A program made the translations under genes and the position numbers. Positions 46,074-56,456 of a DNA stretch of 64,000 nt are shown here, one piece after another. The notes under the pieces are model-generated. The model did no database searches. It had not been told where the DNA came from and saw only the letters and a program-made list of their open reading frames with translations. The number at the start of each line of letters is the position of its first letter. Within the stretch, counting starts at the first letter, position 1. This DNA comes from Volutella citrinella (Eukaryota > Ascomycota > Sordariomycetes > Hypocreales > Nectriaceae), in contig JAWZSP010000003.1 of assembly GCA_034401135.1 (NCBI GenBank), positions 3,782,001 to 3,846,000 on the forward strand. The letters are read 5' to 3'.

Positions 46074-46571
46074 CTGAATGACAGCGAGTTAGTGATGAAT
46101 TAAAACTGAAATGACAAAGTGCTGTTGTGAAGGGCTGCAAATGTGTGATGGACGCTGTCAATTGATCGATGTATTGCCGTGGTGAGAGACGATTCGAGTC
46201 TTATCTCGACCTTGAAATCCGTCGATGATGAAGGTGGACAGGCAATCCCGAGGGGAATAGCGATGTTGGACTACAGGACTGGTGTGGATTGACGGGAAGC
46301 AGCGGCAACTGCACTCGCGGACTGTGGCGGGCACGCACAATCTCGGGAGGGTGGAGGAGGAAGGTCGCGTTCCAGAGCGAGGAAAGCGTCGCCCCAAGAC
46401 AAGGCAAGACAGGCTGGGGCACGAAGGAATTCAGGTCGGCGGGTGGTTGATGGGGTCAAGAATGGACAAGAAATCGAGCTGGCAGTCGCTGCGAGGCAAC
46501 CTAGGCGGACAGGGCGAACATCGGCTGGGGATCGGGTGTGTACGAGGCGTCGTCTGGTTGCTATCACTCAC
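46074..46571 (-). other. Probable 5' UTR intron of ECM33
   Basis: On the minus strand a GTGAGT donor at 46571-46566 and a CAG acceptor at 46076-46074, with a CACTAAC branch-type site about 15 bases before it, flank a 498-nt segment. The acceptor lies seven bases before the ECM33 ATG. Upstream of the donor the minus strand is very CT-rich, as expected for a leader. Long leader introns are common in highly expressed fungal wall genes. Transcript evidence is lacking. Confidence 0.6.
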
Positions 46572-49500
46572 CTTTCGGGAACTGTAATCTTGACGCGATG
46601 ATCGTGTGGTGTCTGGGCAACGAGGAGGTGTAAGAGGCTGCAACGACTCCTAAGAAATACGCGTGCAGAGACGGGCGATGCAAGAGATTCTGATGGACCA
46701 AACGAGCGGCGTGAATCGAAAAGTGAGGCAGCGGCGAAAGAAAATCGACGACGGCGTGGGAGGAGGAAAGAGGAAGGAGAGAATGGAGGATAGGTGCGAG
46801 GGTGGAGGGAGTGGGCGGAAGAAGGGGGAGCCGGTGGCCCAGATGAGAGCGAAGCTCCTACACACAAGGATCCATCCCGTATGGCTGCTTCACCAATAAT
46901 GGCCCAATGGACCCAAGGCCGGCGCAGGCCAGGCCGAGGGTGGGTGGGCCGTTTGGGGACGTTTGGGGACATTGGCTCCATCAGCGCCCATGCCAAGCTG
47001 CGGTACCTGGCACACAGTACACCATCTCGCCCCCCACATGCAGTCCACAGGGTGTTGGCCGATGTCACTGGCGATACGTCGGGGGCAGGTCCAACTCCCC
47101 CTAAAAGCAGTGCCTGGGGGCCGTCCGTCTGTGTCGGCACCTCAGTTGGTGGTAGTCCTCAGTGTTGATACCACGCCGCCGTGCGCCGAAAGGTCCACGG
47201 GTACCACTACTACCGCGTACACTGGCATCAGAACCACCAGGGAAGTGCTCATACCACCGCCCTGCTATCCGCCCAAGCCTCCCTCCACCATCCTTCCCTT
47301 GAATCCCTTCACAGGCTTCCCTTCCCTTGCCTAAAGTAGGTGCCTTTCCCTTGCACTGTACGGTGCTAATTACTACGTACAGCGATATCCCTCCTGGCAA
47401 GATACTACTACAGGAAGCTACGTGCGGTGGGGAATATTGGCACCATGAATTCTCCCTGAGGTGGTAATCCACGGAACGCCCGCAATGGGCCACACGAACA
47501 GGAACCCGCCCACCTGTCATATTCCCTTTCCTCGTGGTGGTGGCAGATAATGGGCCTGGCCACCCAACAGCCTGAGGTACAAAAGGAACCGCCACAGCCA
47601 CAAGCGACCAGGGGCGCGGCAATGATGGGACGAGCGTCACAGACCTTGTTTGGTGCTGATGCACTAACAACACAACTACCACCACAGACAGTTTGCGTTG
47701 TCGAAGCACTGGTCTCAAGTCAGGCTCCCTCCGAAGCCTGTTACGAGCAGGCAGGAGGAGCCCTTCCACAGCCCACGGTGCTTGTCATCCAGACGAGATG
47801 ACTATCGCCACTCACCAGGCGCCCAGCAAGCCCGTTCGCTGGCACTCGGTCCCTCCCCTCGAAGCCCTCCAACCACACCAGCCATCCTGGTTCACCTTCC
47901 CTCCCTCCGATGCAGCCACGGAGGAGATGGCCGCTCGTGTGCTCGCCGCCAACAGGTTTTCCACCGGCCTTCCCGTCTGGGACCTTTGTGCCTCAGATCG
48001 CATCGCACTCTCGGTCATCACAGGCGAGATTGATTTGCTGCATCTGCTGCCCGTTGGCTCCGCCTGTACCTAGACTAGCAGGGGCAGCCCCGGGCCCGGA
48101 GTGGGTGCTCATTCGCCGTCGTGTTAGCTAGAGACCAGCCACAGCCGTCGAGCGACGCCAAATATGCAGCCCCGAGCATGCTCAAGGCCAAGTAGTCGCT
48201 AGCAAAGTGCATGAAGGCATCCCAGGCTCATGGCTCGCTTGGGCAAGGTCAATTTCCTGGCCTGCCATCCCACTGATCTCATTGACGGTGGTGAACTGCG
48301 CGCGACAGGTGGGAGGAGTCATGGAGATGGTAGCGAGTACGGGGCCTACGAGCACTGTTTCATGTCGCAGCTCCCAATGAGACAACCCACCGCAAGACTC
48401 TCCCTGTCTCGCTGACTCTCAGGCTACAGAAACTGCAACGCCACCCGTCGCTAAGAAGACTCAAGCTTCCGGGCAGCAAAGGGGGGCTCCGGTGGCACTC
48501 TGAAGCTGCACTCAATCTCGTCAATCTACATATACACACAGTACGCCGTACAGTACTTCGAATGGTGGTGGCACCACGGCCAAAGTAACCCTCTTGCTCC
48601 TCCAAGCTGTTCGGGTAGGATTGTGACCTTCTCCTTTTCTTTTCCGGCATGGCAATGACCTTGTTCCCAGCCCGTACTCCAGTGCACAGATGTACTTGTG
48701 ATGAATGAGTAATTATCACAAACGAGAAGCGTGCTTCATGAACAACAAAGAGAACATCCAGTGCATTAGGATCAGGATCATTGGACCCGTCGGCGCGTCT
48801 ACTAGTGCCTCGATGACCCGTGCAAACTTGTGTCGGCAAGCCACAGACAAGGAATTCAACATGATAACCTGGTGGATAGTCATCATTTCAGTGGGCGGTA
48901 GTGGGTTCCCTTGCTCCAAATAAAGGGCCACGGGTGTTTTCAGTGCTGCAAATCCCATCCTTGGGTCCTTTCCTTCGTCCACCCCCTCCCTGGCTGGCCG
49001 CAACACCAACAGGGGCAGGGCGGGAAGACTTGGCCATTCTCATCAGAAGAACGAAAATTGATGCTGATACCAATAGAGAGCGGGTCACGGCTCCAGTCTC
49101 GTGGCAGGTAGACAGACCATCAAAAGTTGCTTCTCTCTTCATTTGAGCGTGTTTTGGGCCCGACGTTTTGAGAGACAAACACGCCGAAAACCTCTTGGAC
49201 CAACAGCCTCAGGGGCCGCGTGGCCTCGTGTCATTCATTACTCTGCGACGACGCCCCAGAGATTTCCACATTCCGCCGCTTTCATCCACCGTCGTCCCTT
49301 GCCTGGCCAGGTGGACCATCCCCCATCACAAGCTTTTGACGCAGCAGAGCAGTGTTGGCAGATAGCCTGAAGCGAACTTGTCGTCCCCCCCATTGCCTCG
49401 GGTGCACAAGTACCCAGCACTAAGACCGTCGGGTGTGCACGGAAGACTTACTGCCCGCTAGTTGCTCCCACTAGCAGCACTAGCCTACAACTTTTGTGCG

Positions 49501-50712
49501 ACGGCTGGTTATACGACAAGTGGTTCCTTCTTGTGGCAGGAGAATCAAGCCACACGAAGCACACGGCCGGTTTCCCGGGATGGAGGGAACCAAGGTTTTC
49601 GTCTCGAGGAATCGGTGGTGCGGGAGCTTGCCTCCGGGCCGCCAAGGAACCGTGGGATTGGGCCACGTCGCTGGCGCTGTGGTTGGTAACTTGGCTTGCT
49701 TGGCAGTCACTGCATCGCCGTATCTCTTCAAGTTGATCTTCATCCCATCTTTCACTGCCGCGTCCGGCACAGCCGGCAAAGCCGTTTGGTTGCCCTCAAT
49801 AAACAACCACCATTGCATCCCAAGGACGGACCCAATCGCCCAATCAGCCAATTGTCCCCTGTCCTGGACACTTGACGCCGCACGTCCCTCGCCGCCCCTC
49901 CCGCGCAAGCCACAAACCATCTTCGCATTGATCTGATCGGCGATGGCAGGAGACGGACTTACAGGGCGGCTCTCGGATGGCCTTGAAAATCCGTCGGACA
50001 TTCACGAATCCTGCCAGTCGCCCTTGATTCATGCGCATCCATGACTGGTGTTGACAGAGGGCGCTTGTTTGCGATCTCCATTGTAGCGTCAGAGCCCGTC
50101 CCGGCTCCGCCCACACTCTCCAATCATTCGAAACAAGCCAGTGCCGCCCAAAACAAGGACGTGACGTGCCTTGGCTGGCCAACTGCGTCTCGAACTTGGT
50201 GTGGGGCTGTTGCCGTGATACACACCAGCCCAACGCAGCAACATGTCAACATGAAATCATCGAGTGGGCTGCCAAGCGCCGCACTCGTCATTGCGCGGCC
50301 ATGCAAGTCTCACAGTAGCAAGAGGCGGCAGTTTATTATTACATCCGCCCATCTCTGACTCTCTACTATAGCCTCAGAAGATTCAGGTCCTCACATTACT
50401 TTCGGCTGTGGTGATTGTGGTGGAGGGACTACTTACTCTGTTTCAGTTCATAGAGAATAACATCGCTTGATTGAAGCAGGTATAGCCCTTGTAATGTGAG
50501 TTGATTTGCCAAAGAGTGTCGCCATGCGCAAAACAGCCAACAGAGAACTTCATTGAGAACAAACACGAAGGAACCTTCTCATCTGAGTGCCAAAATTAGA
50601 ACCTCGAGGACGCTGCCGTCTTGCCGCCAACGATTACGCCTCGCTTCCATCTAGCAAAGTGCAGTTACCATCATGCTCCACGGCAGCTCTTCACTAGCAG
50701 CCACTCAGCTCA
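46572..50712. other. Long intergenic region with at most one small ORF
   Basis: About 4.1 kb. The left 350 bases are the CT-rich leader/promoter of ECM33. A candidate small ORF lies at 47798-48073 (separate entry). The rest shows only short overlapping frames on both strands without motifs. A variant of the TACTCCGTA motif (GTACGCCGTACAGTAC) is at 48541. No tRNA or transposon was recognised. Confidence 0.55.
47798..48073 (+). CDS. Possible small protein, unknown function
   Basis: An ATG-started frame of 91 residues. Counting its codons, about 71 percent end in G or C, with C the most frequent, like the real genes nearby. The sequence is mixed and protein-like (WHSVPPLEAL, WFTFPPSDAATEEMA, GEIDLLHLLPVG) and not low-complexity. 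It has no signal peptide, membrane helix or known motif, and one Cys pair (WDLCAS.., GSACT end). There is no recognised homologue and no clear splice-linked extension. It could be a genuine small or lineage-specific gene, a fragment, or a chance frame in GC-rich DNA. Confidence 0.35.
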   Translation: MTIATHQAPSKPVRWHSVPPLEALQPHQPSWFTFPPSDAATEEMAARVLAANRFSTGLPVWDLCASDRIALSVITGEIDLLHLLPVGSACT

Positions 50713-51847
50713 TTATTCCAGCGCCACCAAGACCGTCGGAGCGTCCTCCACTCGCCACATATACCTAGACAGTTAGCATTGGCCTCGAGGAATTATATGG
50801 CTGCTGATGCAGCTGAGGTGTGGGGAGACTGGCTTACCACATAAAGAGACTGCGGTAAGGAGAGAACCTGTCGGAAAGATCCATCATATCCTGCTCCGAC
50901 ATATACTTCCACTTCCCCCCTTTGGACTTGAGCTTCGAGACATCCCTACCCACAAACGCTGCCATGCCTCGTTGAACACCCAGGTCGCCCAATGAGAAGA
51001 CATCCATACGCTTCAGACCAAAGCACGCGAACATCTCAACCGACCACTTGCCCAAGCCACGTACGGCGATGAGCTTCTCCATCACCTCCTCATCCGATGC
51101 GTCGTGCAGCATCTGCGCAGAAAGCTCCCCGCTGGCAAACTTCTCTGCCAGCCCATGTATATACTCTGCCTTCCTCTGAGAGAGACCCGCTGTGCGCAGC
51201 TTCTCAATAGAGGTGGCCGCAATTTGTGCCGGGGTAGGAAACTTTGAGCCATCTTCATCAAACAATCCCACCACCTTGGCCTTGATGGACTTGGCAGCCG
51301 CGCCGGATACCTGTTGGCTGATGATACCGCTGGCAAGGCTCTCAAACGGGTCGATTTGTTCTCTGAGGCCTTCTGGGGAGAAGAGATGGCAATGATGGCC
51401 CTCGACCAGTGGCCGCATGCGCTCATCAACTTTGATGAGATGAGAGCACGCCTCTTTCAGTAGATTTTCCGTCGTGGTTCTCGGCCGGGGCGTCTTCGAC
51501 GGTGAGCCGAAGTCAGCTGGTCGAGACACCACCACGCGTGAAGACTCCCTCGAGAGCAGCGGTGCATTTGTAGCTCTCGGGTCCGCCAGCCGGGCCCCGT
51601 CTTGGATTTTCTTGGCCGACTTAACAGCCTCCGCCAGGAGTCCCACGGCACTTGGAGTTGGTGTCCATGGCGGAACGACCTTGCTCTGCACCCGTCGCTT
51701 GGTGGGCGTTGTTGGCACGCTTGACTCTGTCGCTGTCACAGGTGCCTTTCGCTTCCGAGACGTTTTCTCTGCTACTTGTTCGGTCCCTGCTTCGGGCTTG
51801 GGATCAGTTCCATTACGCAGTCTCGCGGAGCGCCTTGTAACGGCCAT
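50713..51847 (-). CDS. MAG1: DNA-3-methyladenine glycosylase, HhH-GPD superfamily (Mag1/AlkA type)
   Basis: Removes 3-methyladenine and related alkylated purines, starting base-excision repair. Exon 1 is 51847-50838 and exon 2 is 50764-50713, over a 73-nt intron (GTAAGC..TAG, branch GCTAAC). Without splicing the frame stops at ..SLFMW; splicing adds YMWRVEDAPTVLVALE, the expected family ending after PYRSLFMW. From the ATG at 51847 (MAVTRRSARLRNG) the product is 353 residues. An in-frame ATG at 51949 would add 34 residues rich in Arg, Leu, Ser and Thr without acids, resembling a mitochondrial presequence. The N-terminal third is a basic, disordered tail. The glycosylase domain includes IDPFESLASGIISQQVS, the helix-hairpin-helix VRGLGKWSVEMF (about 258-269) and the catalytic Asp288 in SLGDLGVQRG. 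All key residues are intact. Confidence 0.95.
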
Positions 51848-51949
51848 TCTTTGCGGTGCTGTGGAGCTCGTGTATCTGGGCGTTGGTGAAGCAAGCGTGA
51901 ACAGTGACAGTTGCAGTGGGCGCAGTTGGCGTTGGATCACACGGCACAT

Positions 51950-53106
51950 GTGAAGAAAAACACATGGACCAATATATCCTAGTCAAGACTTGTCCGGGCC
52001 TGTATTTTTGAAAAGTTTCTTGAAGTGTGCATTCACAATCGAGCAATTGAAGTTGGACTGAATGCTGTAATGTTCACGACAAGGCAATACTAGCACTCCA
52101 GGTACTGCTTAGAGTAGCATGTCGTCAGATAGGGCGCGCCCCGCTTGGTCGCTTGCCATTGGTCCAGTGGATCAAGATGTCTCAGGCGGCTTCGAAAGAC
52201 GATATTCCTCGAGTGTAGCAACTTCGATTATCACCCCTGGCTGAGTCTTTAGATCCATGGTAGTCTATCTGCCTGTGGAATCCGGCAGCTGCACGGTTTA
52301 TAACAACCCTTCCAGGAAACACAGACAAAAATTGGCATCGCTTCACGGAAGACTGTGAAAGCAGGTTCAACTGGTTGAAGCTGGAGCGTTATGAAGGGAA
52401 AAGAGCACAGCAACACACTACATATTACCTGTATGACTAAAGAAACAGTGTAACAAATGTTGGAATACATACTCTAATATTTTCCTCACATAAAGGCGTG
52501 CTCCTTTCTTGACTGCAGTGGTGGAAAAAGGGGACGATTCCAGGGTTATAGGGTACGAATGCTGTCAATTGCAGCCGTACAGGCTCTACACCCAAAAGGG
52601 GCTGCGGGGCAGACAATGTCGAGACCACCTGGCCAGTGGCGGATCACAGGGGCCGTAGCGGGTCTGCCAAGGTACCCGTCACCCGTGGCCGTAACTTTGG
52701 TCCTTGGAAGGTTGGAACCTGGAAGTTGCTTATCCTTGGCGGCAAGCCCCCTGCGCCGGTGGCCTATGGTGCTAAAATCGCCAGCTCAACTTAATCGTGG
52801 AGCTTTGCTGTCGCAACCAAATGTTCAGTGCCTGTCGAGGTAGCCTGGGCTCCTTCATGTCAAATTGACCACAACCGCATTACTAAAGACGCTGAGGTGG
52901 CCATCTGGGATACCCTTCCATTCTGACAGCGACCGGCCGACGTCTCAGCCGCCGTCTCCCTCCACTCCCACCCTCTTGCGCCGCGCCGATCGACCACTGC
53001 GCGCCAATCCGACCACGAAGAATCGAGCGACGGAGGCATCTTGCTTGCCCCTCTCAACCACGAAGACGAATACAGTGGCAGCGACGGTCTGCCTGATGCG
53101 ATCACT
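51950..53106. other. Intergenic region between divergent MAG1 and ANP1 genes
   Basis: About 1.15 kb. The part 52930-53106 is open in frame with the ANP1 start and has codon-like sequence (SDHEESSDGG, LNHEDEYSGSDGL) but no ATG. It is treated as leader here. No other gene recognised. Confidence 0.5.
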
Positions 53107-54607
53107 ATGATGCGTTTGGACGAGGGATTGAACTGGAGGTCCGCAAAGGCACGACTACCCACCAACAGGACGATACGACACAGCCTAACCAGATCGCGCT
53201 GCCTCTGGCTACTCGCGATCGCCTGCTTCGTCCTATTATGGAGGAGCTTCTCCGGTTCTTCCCCCCAAGGGGGAATGCAGGGGTGCGTATCGTCACGACC
53301 GAAGAAGGCGAAAACTGACAATTGACTGACTGCGCATCCAAGTGAACGCTGTTGGGGACCCACGAAATCGCCAATGGACATGTCGCCTAACGAATACAAC
53401 CTGTGGACATCACACATACAGACCCCCGTGCTCTTCAATAACCGAGCGCCAGTAAAAGTAGACGCCCAATCGATCGAACTGGTGGACTTGAACCCCATCA
53501 AGTCAACCACCGACGCCGTTGCAAAGGAGGAGCGAATTCTCATCCTGACGCCGTTGAAAGATGCGAGCCGGCATCTCTCCAAATATTTCGAGCTCCTTCG
53601 AGAGCTGACCTACCCACACCACCTCATCGACCTCGCGTTCTTGATTTCAGACTCAAAAGACAATACCTTGTCCATCCTATCGTCCGAACTCAACCGCCTA
53701 CAGAAGGAAGCCGGCGACATCCCCTTCCACAGTGTGAAGGTGGTCCAAAAGGACTTCCACTTCTTCCTGAGCCAAGAGGTCGACGACCGGCACGGCTATG
53801 CAGTTCAGGCTCCTCGCCGAAAGGCCATGGCTCGAGCGAGAAACTACCTGTTGAGTGCGGCGCTCAAGCCAGAGCACTCCTGGGTGTACTGGCGCGATGT
53901 TGATATTGTCGAGGCCCCGAGAAGAATTCTTGAAGATTTCATTGCCCATGACAAGGATATTATCGTCCCAAGTACGTGAGATTCATACTCTCCAAGTGAG
54001 CCGTACTAACTACCTGTGTGTTTAGATATTTGGTTCCATCGCATCGAGAAGGGTGTTGACATTGAGGGACGATGTAAGTGGCATTGGGAACAATGACTCA
54101 AATGGGCTCTAACATGCAGACAGTCGACTACAATTCCTGGATTGAATCGGAGAAGGGCCGAAAGCTTGCCGAAAGCCTCCCGAAAGACGTTGTCATTGCT
54201 GAAGGTTCGTGCCCTTGGTACATGACGTGAAGTTGATGAGGATGATCTGACTGGCTCGTGTGCAATAGGGTATCGTGAGTTTGATACTGGCCGTGACTAT
54301 ATGTGCAAGATGGGGGATTGGCGCGAGAATAAGGATGTTGAAATTGAGCTGGATGGTATCGGCGGCGTCAGCATTTTGGTCAAGGCCGATGTCCATCGCT
54401 CGGGTACGTACTCTGATTGAGTCGCGAAAAAGGTACAAGTGATGCTGACACGAAACAGGGATCAATTTCCCCTGCTACGCATTCGAGAATCAAGCGGAGA
54501 CGGAAGGGTTTGCCAAGATGGCGAAGAGAGCTGGCTACCAAGTCATTGGCCTTCCCAACTACGTCGTGTGGCACATTGACACCGACGAAAAGGGTGGAAA
54601 CGTGTGA
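53107..54607 (+). CDS. ANP1: Mannan polymerase II complex subunit Anp1 (GT62 alpha-1,6-mannosyltransferase family)
   Basis: A type II Golgi membrane protein of the Mnn9/Van1/Anp1 family that extends the alpha-1,6-mannan backbone of N-glycans. Six exons: 53107-53282, 53343-53971, 54026-54073, 54124-54204, 54269-54403 and 54459-54607, giving 405 residues. The start MMRLDEGLNWRSAKA lines up with the family N-terminus, and a single TM helix follows (LWLLAIACFVLLW, about 36-48). The first junction restores CWGPTKSPMDMSPNEYNLW. The GT62 core shows ILILTPLKDASRHL, HPLIDLAFLISDS-like YPHHLIDLAFLISD, RARNYLL, and the metal-binding motif YWRDVDIVE, then FDYNSWIESEKG and FPCYAFENQAETEGFAKMAKRAGYQVIGLPNYVVWH. 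Assignment to Anp1 rather than Mnn9 or Van1 rests on the N-terminus and is likely. Confidence 0.93.
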
Positions 54608-55598
54608 CGTACTCCCTGAACCCGAGTCGGACACTTGAAACCCGGCCCAACAACAGAAAGACGATGCATGAATCGAGCGCGAAACAGACAGCCTTTCTTG
54701 ATCGCGTTTATCATGGGGTACAAGACAGGTGGTATTTAACGATTCTTGGGTGTTTGATCTATTTAAAAACGAGGCATGGGATTTCCTTTCGAGAAGCATT
54801 ATTTTGGCTCTCTTGTATCATACGGCATCTGGCATGTATTCAACGGCATTGCGAAGGCGAGGTTTCTGGCCATGCGATTGGATACGTCGCCAAACATAAG
54901 ACAGGTCAAATGGCCATGATGGATATCATGGCGTTGTTAGAGAAGGATGAACATCTGTGGAACTGGCGTATTATACTCTGTAGCTGTTTCATAGTTGCAA
55001 CTGTACGGTCTATACCTGACTCCATTCTATGTTCTATGCGACTTGGAGTACTCGTAGTTGTCTGGTACTACTACTAGTACCAGTAGTATTATCGCCCTGA
55101 AGTGGCTGGTGTGGCACCTGATTACTTAATGGAGGTAGGGGCTATAGGTACACTAAACCACTGCCTACAGGCACCCTTGTGATTATTGCATCACCTGACG
55201 ATGGAAAAACTGCGGGTAAAGCCGAGAGATGAGAGTGCCGTCATCGCCCGCGAACTACGAAGGCAGCGATAAGTGACCCGCAGGCTCCCAACTTCCACCC
55301 AGCAACTCAACACAACACGACGACGACGCCGACGACTCCAACCCAACGGGCGAGGGAGAACGTGGGATAAAGGGCTATTTCGAGCTTTGAGTGCGTATCA
55401 CCGCCCCGACGATGACTCGATCGCTTGACCATGATGCTAACTACAAGTGATGGCCTTCCAGCCTGACCCCACCACCACATTTGCTCCGAGGCTCCCTGGG
55501 GCCGCATCACTCTCCAGCGCCACAGATAGGTCGCACGACACTCGACCTGCTCCCGCACCTAACCTCGACGACCTCTTCACACCTTTGCAGCCTCCAAG
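54608..55598. other. Intergenic region
   Basis: About 990 bases: AT-rich 3' flank of ANP1 (a chance open frame runs to 55077 with no ATG near its beginning and no motifs) and the leader of the SNF7 gene (from about 55290, rich in CGACGACG and CACC). Confidence 0.6.
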
Positions 55599-56456
55599 AT
55601 GTGGGGCTGGTTTGGCGGCTCTGCGGCGCAGAAGAAGAAGGACAGCCCCAAGAATGCGATCCTTGGGCTCCGCGCGCAGCTAGATATGCTGCAGAAGCGC
55701 GAGAAGCACCTCCAGAACCAGATTGACGAGCAAGACGGGATTGCGCGGAAGAATGTTAGCACAAATAAGAATGGTACGCTTGTCCAGCTGTGAGCGGGGG
55801 GGCTTGTAGGGAGAAGGTGCTGACGATGAACCCTAGCTGCCAGAAACGCCCTGAGGCGAAAGAAGACGCACGAGCATTCGCTCGAGCAGACGGTATCACA
55901 GATTGGCACTCTGGAACAGCAAATCAACGCGATCGAGTCGGCGAACATCAACAGAGAGACCCTGCAGGCCATGGAGAATGCGGCCAAGGCGATGAAGGGA
56001 ATCAACGACAAGCTCGACCCCGATAAGGTGGACGACATCATGTATGGCTCATTTGACAGGCTCAAATATATTGAGATAACGCGCGTACTGACAAGGGGCA
56101 CAGGGAGGGTATTCGCGACCAGACGCAACTCACCGAGGATATTGGGCAGGCTATTGCTGGCATGAACTCGGAGACGTATGACGAGGATGAGCTCAACGAC
56201 GAACTGGAACAGCTGCAGCAAGAGCAGTTGGACGAGCAGATGCTGAGCACAGGAAACGTGCCCGTGTCAGATGCGGTACACAAGATGCCCACTCCCGTGG
56301 CCAAGGAGCGTACGTTCATCCCCCCTCATGCTCTCAGCGTGTCTCGTTATGGACGGTTCAACGACTTACTGATTCGCTACAGCCGTGTCGAAACAAGCCG
56401 TCGAAGACGACGAAGAGGCCGAGCTCAGGAAACTGCAGGCCGAGATGGCCATCTAG
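55599..56456 (+). CDS. SNF7: ESCRT-III subunit Snf7/Vps32
   Basis: Four exons, 55599-55773, 55837-56041, 56104-56309 and 56383-56456 (introns 63, 62 and 73 nt), give 219 residues. Snf7 is the main polymer-forming subunit of ESCRT-III, driving membrane scission in multivesicular-body sorting, and in fungi also supports alkaline pH sensing by the Pal/Rim pathway. The N-terminus MWGWFGGS is the family's membrane-inserting amphipathic segment, followed by a basic helical core (AILGLRAQLDMLQKREKHL) and ARNALRRKKTHEHSLEQT. The central part includes ENAAKAMKGINDKLDPDKVDDIM and EGIRDQTQLTEDI. The C-terminal half is acidic (DEDELNDELEQLQQEQLDEQ), the autoinhibitory region, and ends with EAELRKLQAEMAI, an MIM-type helix for Vps4. 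Exon joins keep the frame and rebuild known motifs. Confidence 0.96.

Noticed and set aside
46572..47140. 190-codon minus-strand frame upstream of ECM33
   Set aside because: It overlaps the CT-rich ECM33 leader and shows only Pro/Ser/Arg-rich random sequence.
54604..55077. 157-codon hydrophobic frame after ANP1
   Set aside because: It lies in AT-rich 3' flank, starts at GTG overlapping the ANP1 stop, and resembles no family.
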